Source: Desulfuromonadales bacterium (GTDB lineage Bacteria > Desulfobacterota > Desulfuromonadia > Desulfuromonadales > BM103). Taken from it: a stretch of DNA of 10,031 nucleotides. This document shows, piece after piece, positions 1-6,469 of this stretch. The stretch spans positions 1 through 10,031 of the forward strand of contig DAOVNV010000077.1 of NCBI GenBank assembly GCA_030630015.1. Reading direction: 5' to 3'. Each line of letters starts with the position of its first letter. Position 1 is the stretch's first letter. The notes under the pieces were generated by a model, which saw nothing but the letters and a program-made list of their open reading frames with translations, made no database searches and was not told the origin of the DNA. A program made the position numbers and the translations under genes.

Positions 1-1252
1 CTTGTGGCACCATCTCGAAAGGTGCCGCCCGGGTAATCTGCTCGAGGGCTGTCAATGCCGGATCAAGGGTCCGCGCCTGGTCTTGGGCAAAATAAGCCTG
101 GGTCAGGTGTACTCCCTCGCTACGTTTGCCGGTCCAGGGCTCCTCGACCCCGGCCAGCAAGCGCATCAGGGTCGATTTGCCGGCCCCGTTGGCACCGACC
201 AGGGCAACCCGCTCACCGCGCTCGACGGCCAGGTTGACGTCGTTCAGAACCGTCTGTTCGCCGTAACCGTGTCTGACTTCTTCGAGTCCGATAACCAAGC
301 GGCCGCTTTTCGGCGGTTTCGGGAAGGTAAAAACGATCCGTTTGCGTTCCGGCGGGAGTTCAATCCGCTCGATCTTTGCCAGTTGCTTGACCCGGCTCTG
401 CACCAGGGCCGCTTTGTTGGCATTGTAGCGGAACTTGGAAATGAACGCTTCCATCCGGGCCACTTCTTCGTCCTGGCGGCGCTTCGATTCGCGCAGCGCG
501 GAAATCCGCTCTTCACGGACGACCAGGTAATGCGAGTAGCTGCCCGGATAATCGGTCAAGACACAATTCCAGATGTCAGCAATCCTGGTCACCACCTGGT
601 CGAGGAAGTAGCGGTCGTGGGAGACCATAACCACAGCATGCGGGTAGCCGGCCAGGTAGCCCTCCAGCCAATCCCGTGCCGGAAGATCGAGGTGATTGGT
701 CGGCTCATCGAGCAGCAGCAGGGTCGGCTGGCGCAGCAGCAATTTTGCCAGGGCAATACGCATCTGCCAGCCGCCGGAGAAGTGTTCGCACGGTTTCTGC
801 CACTCCTCTTCACGGAAGCCGAGGCCCTTGAGGACCCGGGCTACCTCGGTCTCCATAGCGTAGCCGCCGCGCTGCCGGAAGCATTCCTGCAGTTCGGAAT
901 AGCGGTCAAGGTCGGACTGGACTGTCTGCTCAGCAATCTTCTCCTCGAGCCGCTTCAGCTCCTTCTCCATAAACAGCAGATCGTCAAGGGCCGATTGAAC
1001 CTCGTCGAACAGGCTGCGCCCCCGATGATCGAGCCCTTCCTGCGGCAGGTAGCCGATGGTTGCTCCCTTCGACAATTGCACTGTGCCGGCGTCCGCCTCC
1101 AGTTGGCCAGCAAACAGACGCAGCAGGGTCGTCTTCCCGGCACCATTGTCACCGCACAGCCCGACCCGGTCTCCCGGCCGCACATGCCAACTGATGCCGT
1201 GCAGAACATCCTGCCCGCCAAAGCTCTTGTAAACATCCTTAAGTTGCAGCAT
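1..1252 (-). CDS. ABC-F family ATP-binding protein (Uup/YheS-like), C-terminus cut by window edge
   Basis: This is a soluble duplicated-ATPase protein of the ABC-F family. Members lack membrane domains and act on ribosomes in translation or antibiotic resistance. The reverse-strand frame is open from 1252 to the left edge, giving 417 visible residues out of a usual ~530-650. Domain 1 has Walker A GDNGAGKTT (34-42), signature SGGW (159-162) and Walker B ending LLLDEPTNHLD (Asp182, Glu183), followed by a VSHDRYFLD switch. Next comes the charged ABC-F interdomain linker (about 230-310). Domain 2 starts with Walker A GANGAGKST (353-361); its signature and Walker B lie outside the window. Start ATG 1252 gives the typical MLQLKDVYKSFGG opening; an in-frame ATG at 1270 would add six residues. 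Neither has a Shine-Dalgarno sequence. The gene is divergent from the acyl-CoA dehydrogenase unit. Family assignment is firm, but the subfamily (Uup, YheS or other) cannot be settled without the C-terminus. Confidence 0.93.
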   Translation of the reverse strand, partial: MLQLKDVYKSFGGQDVLHGISWHVRPGDRVGLCGDNGAGKTTLLRLFAGQLEADAGTVQLSKGATIGYLPQEGLDHRGRSLFDEVQSALDDLLFMEKELKRLEEKIAEQTVQSDLDRYSELQECFRQRGGYAMETEVARVLKGLGFREEEWQKPCEHFSGGWQMRIALAKLLLRQPTLLLLDEPTNHLDLPARDWLEGYLAGYPHAVVMVSHDRYFLDQVVTRIADIWNCVLTDYPGSYSHYLVVREERISALRESKRRQDEEVARMEAFISKFRYNANKAALVQSRVKQLAKIERIELPPERKRIVFTFPKPPKSGRLVIGLEEVRHGYGEQTVLNDVNLAVERGERVALVGANGAGKSTLMRLLAGVEEPWTGKRSEGVHLTQAYFAQDQARTLDPALTALEQITRAAPFEMVPQ

Positions 1253-1258
1253 GGAGGG

Positions 1259-1267
1259 GTTATAGCA
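1259..1267 (-). promoter_or_regulatory. Candidate extended -10 promoter of the ABC-F gene, leaderless
   Basis: On the minus strand the sequence reads TGC-TATAAC, an extended -10 element matching TATAAT at 5 of 6 positions. The last base of the hexamer is seven bases before the A of ATG 1252, so the predicted +1 falls on the start codon itself. This agrees with the absence of a Shine-Dalgarno sequence upstream of that ATG. No good -35 hexamer is seen at the expected distance. The call is from sequence pattern only. Confidence 0.35.
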
Positions 1268-1294
1268 CATTCCGGAACGGGTTGACTACAGTGC

Positions 1295-1315
1295 TGAGTT
1301 CTGAGCGATGAGTGC
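1295..1315 (+). repeat. Three tandem heptamers TGAGNNN
   Basis: Three consecutive 7-base units each begin with TGAG: TGAGTTC, TGAGCGA and TGAGTGC. The same heptamer pattern occurs in the opposite orientation (NNNCTCA) in the other intergenic region of this window, around 7577-7590 and 7629-7642. No open reading frame uses it. It looks like a degenerate intergenic short tandem repeat. Confidence 0.5.
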
Positions 1316-1336
1316 GAAGGGCCCCTTTTTTTTTAC

Positions 1337-1365
1337 TTGGAGACTCCCCCCCCTTCCGCTAAAAT
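1337..1365 (+). promoter_or_regulatory. Candidate sigma-70 promoter of the acyl-CoA dehydrogenase/ETF unit, with C tract in the spacer
   Basis: TTGGAG at 1337-1342 (weak -35, 3 of 6) is separated by 17 bases from TAAAAT at 1360-1365 (-10, 5 of 6). An eight-C homopolymer (1346-1353) lies inside the spacer, and a nine-T tract (1326-1334) lies just upstream. This would leave a leader of about 95 bases before ATG 1466. The match is modest and could be coincidental in an AT-richer intergenic patch. Confidence 0.3.
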
Positions 1366-1465
1366 GACTTTTCTAAATTTTCGTTCCACAGAAGCCTGTC
1401 CGGCTCAGTCATGATCACCGAAATAGACATTAAGCTGTTGATTTACCTTTAAGGGAGACGTGTAA

Positions 1466-3706
1466 ATGGAGAAGAGTTCCTCTGCCAAACAGAGTAAACA
1501 GTTGATGAGCACCCTGCCGGGAGATGATGTCCGCCAGATCATGTGGCGCTTCAGCGACCGTTACGATCTGCAGATGGTGGTGCAGTCGACCCGTGAAGTC
1601 GCTCGCGGCGTGGTCGCCAACCTGGTGGCCAACGGTGCCCGCAACACACACGACTGGACCCCGGAGAAGGCCACCATCCTCACCGCCTTCGACGAAGCCG
1701 GGCTCACCCAGGTCTTTATGGACCCGGAAGACGGGGGCTTCATCGAAGGGCCCAAGAACCTCGCCCTGGGGCTGGTTGCCTTTGAACTCTCCTGGGTCGA
1801 TGGCGGCGCCGCCACCTCTTCTCTGGCCAGTAACCTGGGCCTTTCGCCGATCCACGAAAAGGGCACCCCCGAACAGCGCAGTAAATATATGAAAATGGCG
1901 GTCCCGCCCCAACCGGGCGAGGATCGCCAGATCAAGCGTGGTGCTTTCGCCCTAACCGAGCCGCTGCCCTTTGTCGGCGTCGACACCGGAGTGGTCTCCG
2001 GCAAACTGCGCATCGATTCCTGGGAAGAGGGTCAGGAACCGCTTTTGCAGGTTGAGAAACGCGGTCGTTTCATCACCAATATGGGTTTCGCCGACTTCGT
2101 GACCGTAGCGGTCGATTCCGATGATGAGCGGATCAAAGGGAGCTGCATGGTCATTCTCGAAGAGGGTGATCCCGGCCTTTATGATCGCGGCACCCCCACC
2201 CAGAAAATGGTCCACCAGCTTTCCTCGACCCGTGATCCGGCTTTCAACCTGAAAATCTCCGCCGACCGCATCATTGGCGGTTATACTGTCAAGGACGGCG
2301 TCATTATTCCCAAATACAGCCACGCCGAGATCATCGATTCGGTGTTTCGACGCACCCGCGTGCCAGTCGGTATCATGAGTTCCGCCAAGCTGCTCTCGGC
2401 ACCGGAACCGATCATCCGCTACCACCGCCAGCGCTTCCGCGGCGGCGCGACCACCTCTCCCGGTTCGCCGCGCTTCGATCTCGGCCTGCAGCAGAAAGAT
2501 GATTGTCTGCAGCGACTGGTCGACGTCTGGGCCGCCGGCGAAGCCGGTGCCGCCCTCGGTTTCTACTCTGCCCGCATGTTCGATGATTTTGATGCAATCG
2601 AAAAAGAGAAGGATCAAATCTTCGCCGAGCAAGGGATCAAGGGGCGCGCTCAGTTGAAGGTGTTCCGCAAAGTACAGCAGGGCGCACTTGAGTATCTCAC
2701 GATGAAAACCCGCCCCGCAGAGGAACAGGATACTGCACGCCTGCAGGAACTGGAGAACGACACTCTCACCCAGTTCCTGATTATGGATTCTTTGGCCAAC
2801 GTTTTCTGCCCTGCCGGCAAACTCTGGAACACCGGTCACGGCGCCACCATCCTGCGCGAAGCCGTCAGCCTGATGGGCGGCTATGGCATTACCGAGGACT
2901 GCCCCGGCTTCCTCGGCCAGAAGTGGATGGACGCCCAGCTTGAAGCCACCTACGAAGGCCCCGAGGCGGTGCAGCGCCGGCAGCTGAGCATCACCATGAC
3001 CAACGAACTGTTCCTGTTCCAGTTCCGCCAGTGGATCGGCGATCTGCGCAGGATTGCCAGCACCCACCCCGATTCGGGCGCCTGCACCCTGGCGAGCGCC
3101 ATGAACCTGTGGCTGTGGACCCTGGAGTACCTACAGAAAACTGATGACGCCAATGGCAAGCCGCTGTTCCACAGCTCGCGTCACGGCGTGGTATTCCCCT
3201 TCGCCGACGCCCTCTGCTGGCTGCTCGCTTCACGTTGCCAGATCCTCGACATGCTCGAACTCGAGGCCAAGGGACCGGAGAACCCGGTTGTTGCTGAGGG
3301 TCTGGAAGGCTATGTGAATTTCTTCAGTGATCTCTGTCACGTTCAGGCGGCCCGCGCTGCCGGTGAAGTCGGGCGGATTTGTGCCGAACTAGCTTACGGC
3401 TATCATGGCCATCCCCACTGGGATGACGAGGACCGCGAGAACTGCTTCGAAGCAGAGAGCCTCGACGCCCTCGACAGCATCATGCCGGGAATCGGCAGCT
3501 ATGGCCGCGGCTTGGGCGATACGATCGAAGCCGATGGCAGCCATAATGAGAAAGCCGGCCCTTGCGCCAAAAGCTGCCGATCCGGCTTTGTCAAACTGCG
3601 TGCCCGACTCGATGTCTGCATGACCGGCTCACGGCTTTCGAAAGACCGGGCTGCCGAGGCACTCACCCAGGTGATGATCCCCGAAGCCCTCGACTATCCG
3701 CGCTAA
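1466..3706 (+). CDS. Large acyl-CoA dehydrogenase with C-terminal extension
   Basis: This flavoenzyme should oxidise an acyl-CoA thioester to the enoyl-CoA and hand electrons to an electron-transfer flavoprotein, here probably the one encoded downstream. It is 746 residues long against ~380 for the classical family. An N-terminal helical domain is followed by the FAD-binding motif LTEP (163-166), where the usual GSD reads GVD. Then come ITNMGFAD in the middle domain, a YHRQRF stretch matching the conserved RxQFG region, and GGYGITED leading to the catalytic-base motif TYEG with Glu497. After that Glu there are ~250 residues, against ~25-30 normally. This extension contains nine cysteines, an HGHPHWDDED cluster (647-656) and CAKSC (700-704). 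Start ATG 1466 has AAGGGAG (1451-1457) eight bases upstream. It is the first gene of a four-gene unit, 13 bases before the next. No signal peptide or membrane segment is apparent. The substrate cannot be deduced. Confidence 0.88.
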   Translation: MEKSSSAKQSKQLMSTLPGDDVRQIMWRFSDRYDLQMVVQSTREVARGVVANLVANGARNTHDWTPEKATILTAFDEAGLTQVFMDPEDGGFIEGPKNLALGLVAFELSWVDGGAATSSLASNLGLSPIHEKGTPEQRSKYMKMAVPPQPGEDRQIKRGAFALTEPLPFVGVDTGVVSGKLRIDSWEEGQEPLLQVEKRGRFITNMGFADFVTVAVDSDDERIKGSCMVILEEGDPGLYDRGTPTQKMVHQLSSTRDPAFNLKISADRIIGGYTVKDGVIIPKYSHAEIIDSVFRRTRVPVGIMSSAKLLSAPEPIIRYHRQRFRGGATTSPGSPRFDLGLQQKDDCLQRLVDVWAAGEAGAALGFYSARMFDDFDAIEKEKDQIFAEQGIKGRAQLKVFRKVQQGALEYLTMKTRPAEEQDTARLQELENDTLTQFLIMDSLANVFCPAGKLWNTGHGATILREAVSLMGGYGITEDCPGFLGQKWMDAQLEATYEGPEAVQRRQLSITMTNELFLFQFRQWIGDLRRIASTHPDSGACTLASAMNLWLWTLEYLQKTDDANGKPLFHSSRHGVVFPFADALCWLLASRCQILDMLELEAKGPENPVVAEGLEGYVNFFSDLCHVQAARAAGEVGRICAELAYGYHGHPHWDDEDRENCFEAESLDALDSIMPGIGSYGRGLGDTIEADGSHNEKAGPCAKSCRSGFVKLRARLDVCMTGSRLSKDRAAEALTQVMIPEALDYPR

Positions 3707-3719
3707 CGGGGAAGATGTC

Positions 3720-5558
3720 ATGAACATTGATCGCCAGATGATGGAAGTCGACATCGCCTGCGTCGGCTTCGGGCCGGCTACGGCCGGTTTTCTGCACACC
3801 TTGAGCCAGGCAATGACTGCTGAGGACGGCTCTGTCCTGCTTGAAAGCAAGGTCATGCCCGGCATGCCGTTGCAGGTGGTCTGCTACGAACGCGCTGACG
3901 ACATCGGCTTCGGCGTCTCTGGAGTCGTCACCCGTGGCAAGGCGCTACGGGCGAGCCTTCCCGACCTCGACCCGGCACAGATACCTATGGCTGCTCCGGT
4001 CAGGGACGAGCAGGTTCTTTACCTTAAAGACCCGCTTGGGAAGAGCCGCCGCAGTTCTGGCGTTCGCATGCTCGATCGCCTGTTCGGACTGCTCGGCGTC
4101 AAAGACCATGCGGTCAAACTTCCCTACATTCCCCCATTCCTTTGCAAAAAAGACGGTCTGGTGCTCTCCATCGGCCAATTCTCCCAGTGGATCGGCAATC
4201 AGCTGATGGGCTCGGGGCTGGTGCAGGTGTGGCCGGGCATGCCGGTCTCCGAACCCTTGCTGGAAGAGGATCGGGTGGTTGGCGTCCGCCTGACCGACCA
4301 GGGAGTGGAGAGCGACGGAACTCCCGGACCCGGTTATATGCCGGGAATGGACATTCGAGCGGCCCTCACCGTGGTCGGTGACGGTCCGGTCGGTCCGGTC
4401 GGGCAGAAACTCGACGCTCATTTCGGCCTGCCTGCGGGCAACCACCAGGATGAGTGGGCCGGCGGCATGAAGGTGGTGGTGGAGCTGCCTGAAGATTGCA
4501 CCCTGCAACCCGGCTTTGTGCTGCATACTCTCGGCTATCCCGAACCGGAGATCTTCGGTTTCCTCTACGTCTACCCCGACCGCGTCGCATCGCTCGGCAT
4601 CTTTGTGCCCTCCTGGCTCGACAGCCCGGTCCGTTCCAGTTATCGCCTACTGCAGCACTGGATGCAACACCCGGCCATCTGGAAGCACCTCAAGGGCGGC
4701 ACCCTGCGCTCCTGGGGGGCCAAGTCGCTGCAAGAATCCGGGCAACGCGGCGAACCGGTGTTGGCCGGCGACGGCTTCGCCCGCATCGGCGAGGGCTCGG
4801 GCAGCACCAACCTACTCACCGGCTCCGGACTCGACGAGGCCTGGGCGACCGGCGTACAGTTGGCCGAAGGGGTCATCGAGCTAGCCAAGGCCGGCGAACC
4901 TTTCAGCCGCACTAATCTGGAGCGGGCCTACCTCGGTCGCCGCCGCGACAGCTGGGTGGAAAAGGATGCCAGGATCGCCAAGTGTGCCCGCGATGGTTTT
5001 ACGCGCGGCATGGTGCCCGGACTGCTCGGCATGGCGCTTTCCGGCATGAGCGGTGGGCGTTTTAATGTCGGCGGCGCATTCCGCCGCCCCTGGCAACGCA
5101 TCCCCGCATTCAAGGATTATTTCAGTGGGCAGCTCTCCGCGCAGGAGATCGACACCATCGTCGAGGACTGCCGGCAACACGGCAAGCCGCCCTTCGAGCC
5201 GCTGATGGACAAACTCGGCTGGCCCCCGATTGAATACGATGGTCAATTGCTGATCTCTCACCAGGACGCCCTGCTGCTCGGCGGCAAGGTTCAAGCGGCT
5301 CATGGCTTTGCCGACCATGTCCGGTTTGTCGACCCGAGTGCATGTGATGACTGCGAGAGTCAGATCTGCGTGGCGATGTGCTCGGGCCAGGCGATCAGTG
5401 CATCTGAAGGGGGCGGTGTGCCGCAGTTTGACCGGGAGAAATGTATTCACTGTGGTATCTGCATGTGGAATTGCACCAGCGGTCGTGATGGCGACCCGCT
5501 ACGCAGTAATGTTAGTTTTGATGCTGGTTCTGGGGGGTTGCATTCGGCTGAAAATTAA
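3720..5558 (+). CDS. ETF-quinone oxidoreductase-like (FixC/FixX-type) flavoprotein with cysteine-rich C-terminus
   Basis: Probably accepts electrons from the reduced ETF encoded next door and passes them to a quinone or another acceptor. The 612-residue protein opens with a dinucleotide-binding fold carrying GFGPATAG (16-23). A second FAD-contact motif GDG (350-352) is followed by the GSGSTN and GSGLDEAWATG region typical of the geranylgeranyl reductase/ETF-QO superfamily. The C-terminal ~75 residues form a ferredoxin-like module. Cys575, Cys578, Cys581 and Cys585 make CxxCxxCxxxC, and an upstream set is Cys542, Cys545, Cys550 and Cys554. Classical ETF-QO uses four cysteines for one [4Fe-4S] cluster, so the extra four may hold a second. 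No transmembrane helix is evident, and ETF-QO is a monotopic membrane protein. ATG 3720 has GGGGA (3708-3712) seven bases upstream and follows the dehydrogenase by 13 bases. The quinone as acceptor is inferred from the family. Confidence 0.82.
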   Translation: MNIDRQMMEVDIACVGFGPATAGFLHTLSQAMTAEDGSVLLESKVMPGMPLQVVCYERADDIGFGVSGVVTRGKALRASLPDLDPAQIPMAAPVRDEQVLYLKDPLGKSRRSSGVRMLDRLFGLLGVKDHAVKLPYIPPFLCKKDGLVLSIGQFSQWIGNQLMGSGLVQVWPGMPVSEPLLEEDRVVGVRLTDQGVESDGTPGPGYMPGMDIRAALTVVGDGPVGPVGQKLDAHFGLPAGNHQDEWAGGMKVVVELPEDCTLQPGFVLHTLGYPEPEIFGFLYVYPDRVASLGIFVPSWLDSPVRSSYRLLQHWMQHPAIWKHLKGGTLRSWGAKSLQESGQRGEPVLAGDGFARIGEGSGSTNLLTGSGLDEAWATGVQLAEGVIELAKAGEPFSRTNLERAYLGRRRDSWVEKDARIAKCARDGFTRGMVPGLLGMALSGMSGGRFNVGGAFRRPWQRIPAFKDYFSGQLSAQEIDTIVEDCRQHGKPPFEPLMDKLGWPPIEYDGQLLISHQDALLLGGKVQAAHGFADHVRFVDPSACDDCESQICVAMCSGQAISASEGGGVPQFDREKCIHCGICMWNCTSGRDGDPLRSNVSFDAGSGGLHSAEN

Positions 5559-5617
5559 CTACAACCATTTTCAAAAACTTATTTAACCATGAAGATAACA
5601 GTAGAGGAGTTGAACAA

Positions 5618-6427
5618 ATGAGTGGAGGATTTCATATCGTAGTCTGCGGCAGCCTGGTCCCCGACCCGCTGCAGACTCTGGAACCAATGGAGGGTCCGAC
5701 CGGACCAGCCCTGAAAAATGAGATGATGCTGCCGGCGGTGCTTGATCCCTGGGCGGGGCACGCCCTGTTCGAGGCGGCCCAGCTCGCCAAGAATGTACCG
5801 GACAGCAAGGTCTGGCTGGTCAGCCTCGGTCCTAAAGCCAAGCTGCAGCAGTTGATGATGTCAATCGCCCAGAAGGTTTCTTTCGAACTGGTCGCCATTG
5901 ATGGCTCAGCAGGCGGCTTCACCGACCCCTTTGATGTCGCCGCAACCCTGGCCGACACCATCGACAAGATCGAAGGGCTGGACCGCACGCGGCTGTTGTT
6001 GTTCGGCGGTTGCGCTTCAGCTTCTCGCGATTCCGGAGTGACCATGCAGATGGTCGCTGAACGGCTCGACATCGTCGACCAGTTCCTGGCCGTCGACAAG
6101 CTCACCGTGAGCAGTGACGGTGCCCTGGAGGTCCTCGAACGTATCGAGGCCGGACAGTATCAGGTTTCCAGCTGCGCCGGCGCACCGGCAATGCTCGGCT
6201 GGGCCACCGGCAGTCTTCCCGAACCTCCCAACAATCCCCAGGTGGGCATGATGAACATGCGCACCGTTATGCCGGCCCTGCAGAAAGCCCAGGCGGCCGA
6301 GGTTGGTATTGGCGGCTTGAAATACGCCGCGGTCGAATTGCCCAAGCAACGCAGGGAGACCCGCGTGGTCAAAGACACGCCGGCAGAAGAGATCGCCCAG
6401 GAGATCGTCGACTGGCTTAAGGCTTAG
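5618..6427 (+). CDS. etfB: Electron transfer flavoprotein, beta subunit
   Basis: The small ETF subunit, which holds AMP or a second flavin and docks with the dehydrogenase. At 269 residues it is normal for the family (~250-265). Matching segments are the DPWAGHALFEAA helix (43-54; family NPxDxxAxEEA), GPKAKLQQLM (71-80), the Asp138-Ser-Gly segment where the family binds the AMP phosphate, and LERIEAGQYQV (173-183), which corresponds to the strand before the family RYPSLPNIM motif. That motif is replaced here by NNPQVGMMNM (206-215), so the subunit is divergent. ATG 5618 has GAGGAG (5604-5609) at good spacing. The 59-base gap after the ETF dehydrogenase holds no terminator, so co-transcription is likely. 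Whether the second cofactor is AMP or FAD (non-bifurcating or bifurcating type) cannot be decided by eye. Confidence 0.85.
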   Translation: MSGGFHIVVCGSLVPDPLQTLEPMEGPTGPALKNEMMLPAVLDPWAGHALFEAAQLAKNVPDSKVWLVSLGPKAKLQQLMMSIAQKVSFELVAIDGSAGGFTDPFDVAATLADTIDKIEGLDRTRLLLFGGCASASRDSGVTMQMVAERLDIVDQFLAVDKLTVSSDGALEVLERIEAGQYQVSSCAGAPAMLGWATGSLPEPPNNPQVGMMNMRTVMPALQKAQAAEVGIGGLKYAAVELPKQRRETRVVKDTPAEEIAQEIVDWLKA

Positions 6428-6459
6428 GACCGCCAAGCGGTTCAGCGCATATTATAGAT

Positions 6460-6463
6460 GGAG
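6460..6463 (+). promoter_or_regulatory. Ribosome binding site deciding the ETF alpha start
   Basis: GGAG lies six bases before ATG 6470. The upstream in-frame ATG at 6458 overlaps this site and has no purine-rich motif of its own, so 6470, giving MDKILLLAHT, is preferred. Confidence 0.7.
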
Positions 6464-6469
6464 ATTGAA

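Noticed and set aside
2..1285. Long open frame on the plus strand across the ABC-F region
   Set aside because: It is codon-for-codon the reverse complement of the ABC-F frame, which has Walker A, signature and Walker B motifs; the plus-strand translation shows no family features. Its openness follows from the lack of TTA, CTA and TCA triplets in GC-rich DNA.
1316..1334. AAGGGCCCC followed by nine T, resembling a terminator
   Set aside because: The palindrome GGGCCC leaves no loop, so no stable hairpin can form, and no plus-strand gene ends upstream of it.
1952..3067. Long (371-codon) minus-strand open frame opposite the acyl-CoA dehydrogenase
   Set aside because: The plus strand encodes a clear acyl-CoA dehydrogenase with catalytic motifs and a ribosome binding site; the antisense frame has no recognisable domain and reflects GC-rich codon bias.
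5589..5621. Ten-codon frame (MKITVEELNK) whose TGA overlaps the etfB ATG
   Set aside because: It has no ribosome binding site of its own and contains the etfB Shine-Dalgarno; the overlap is most likely chance, though translational coupling was considered.
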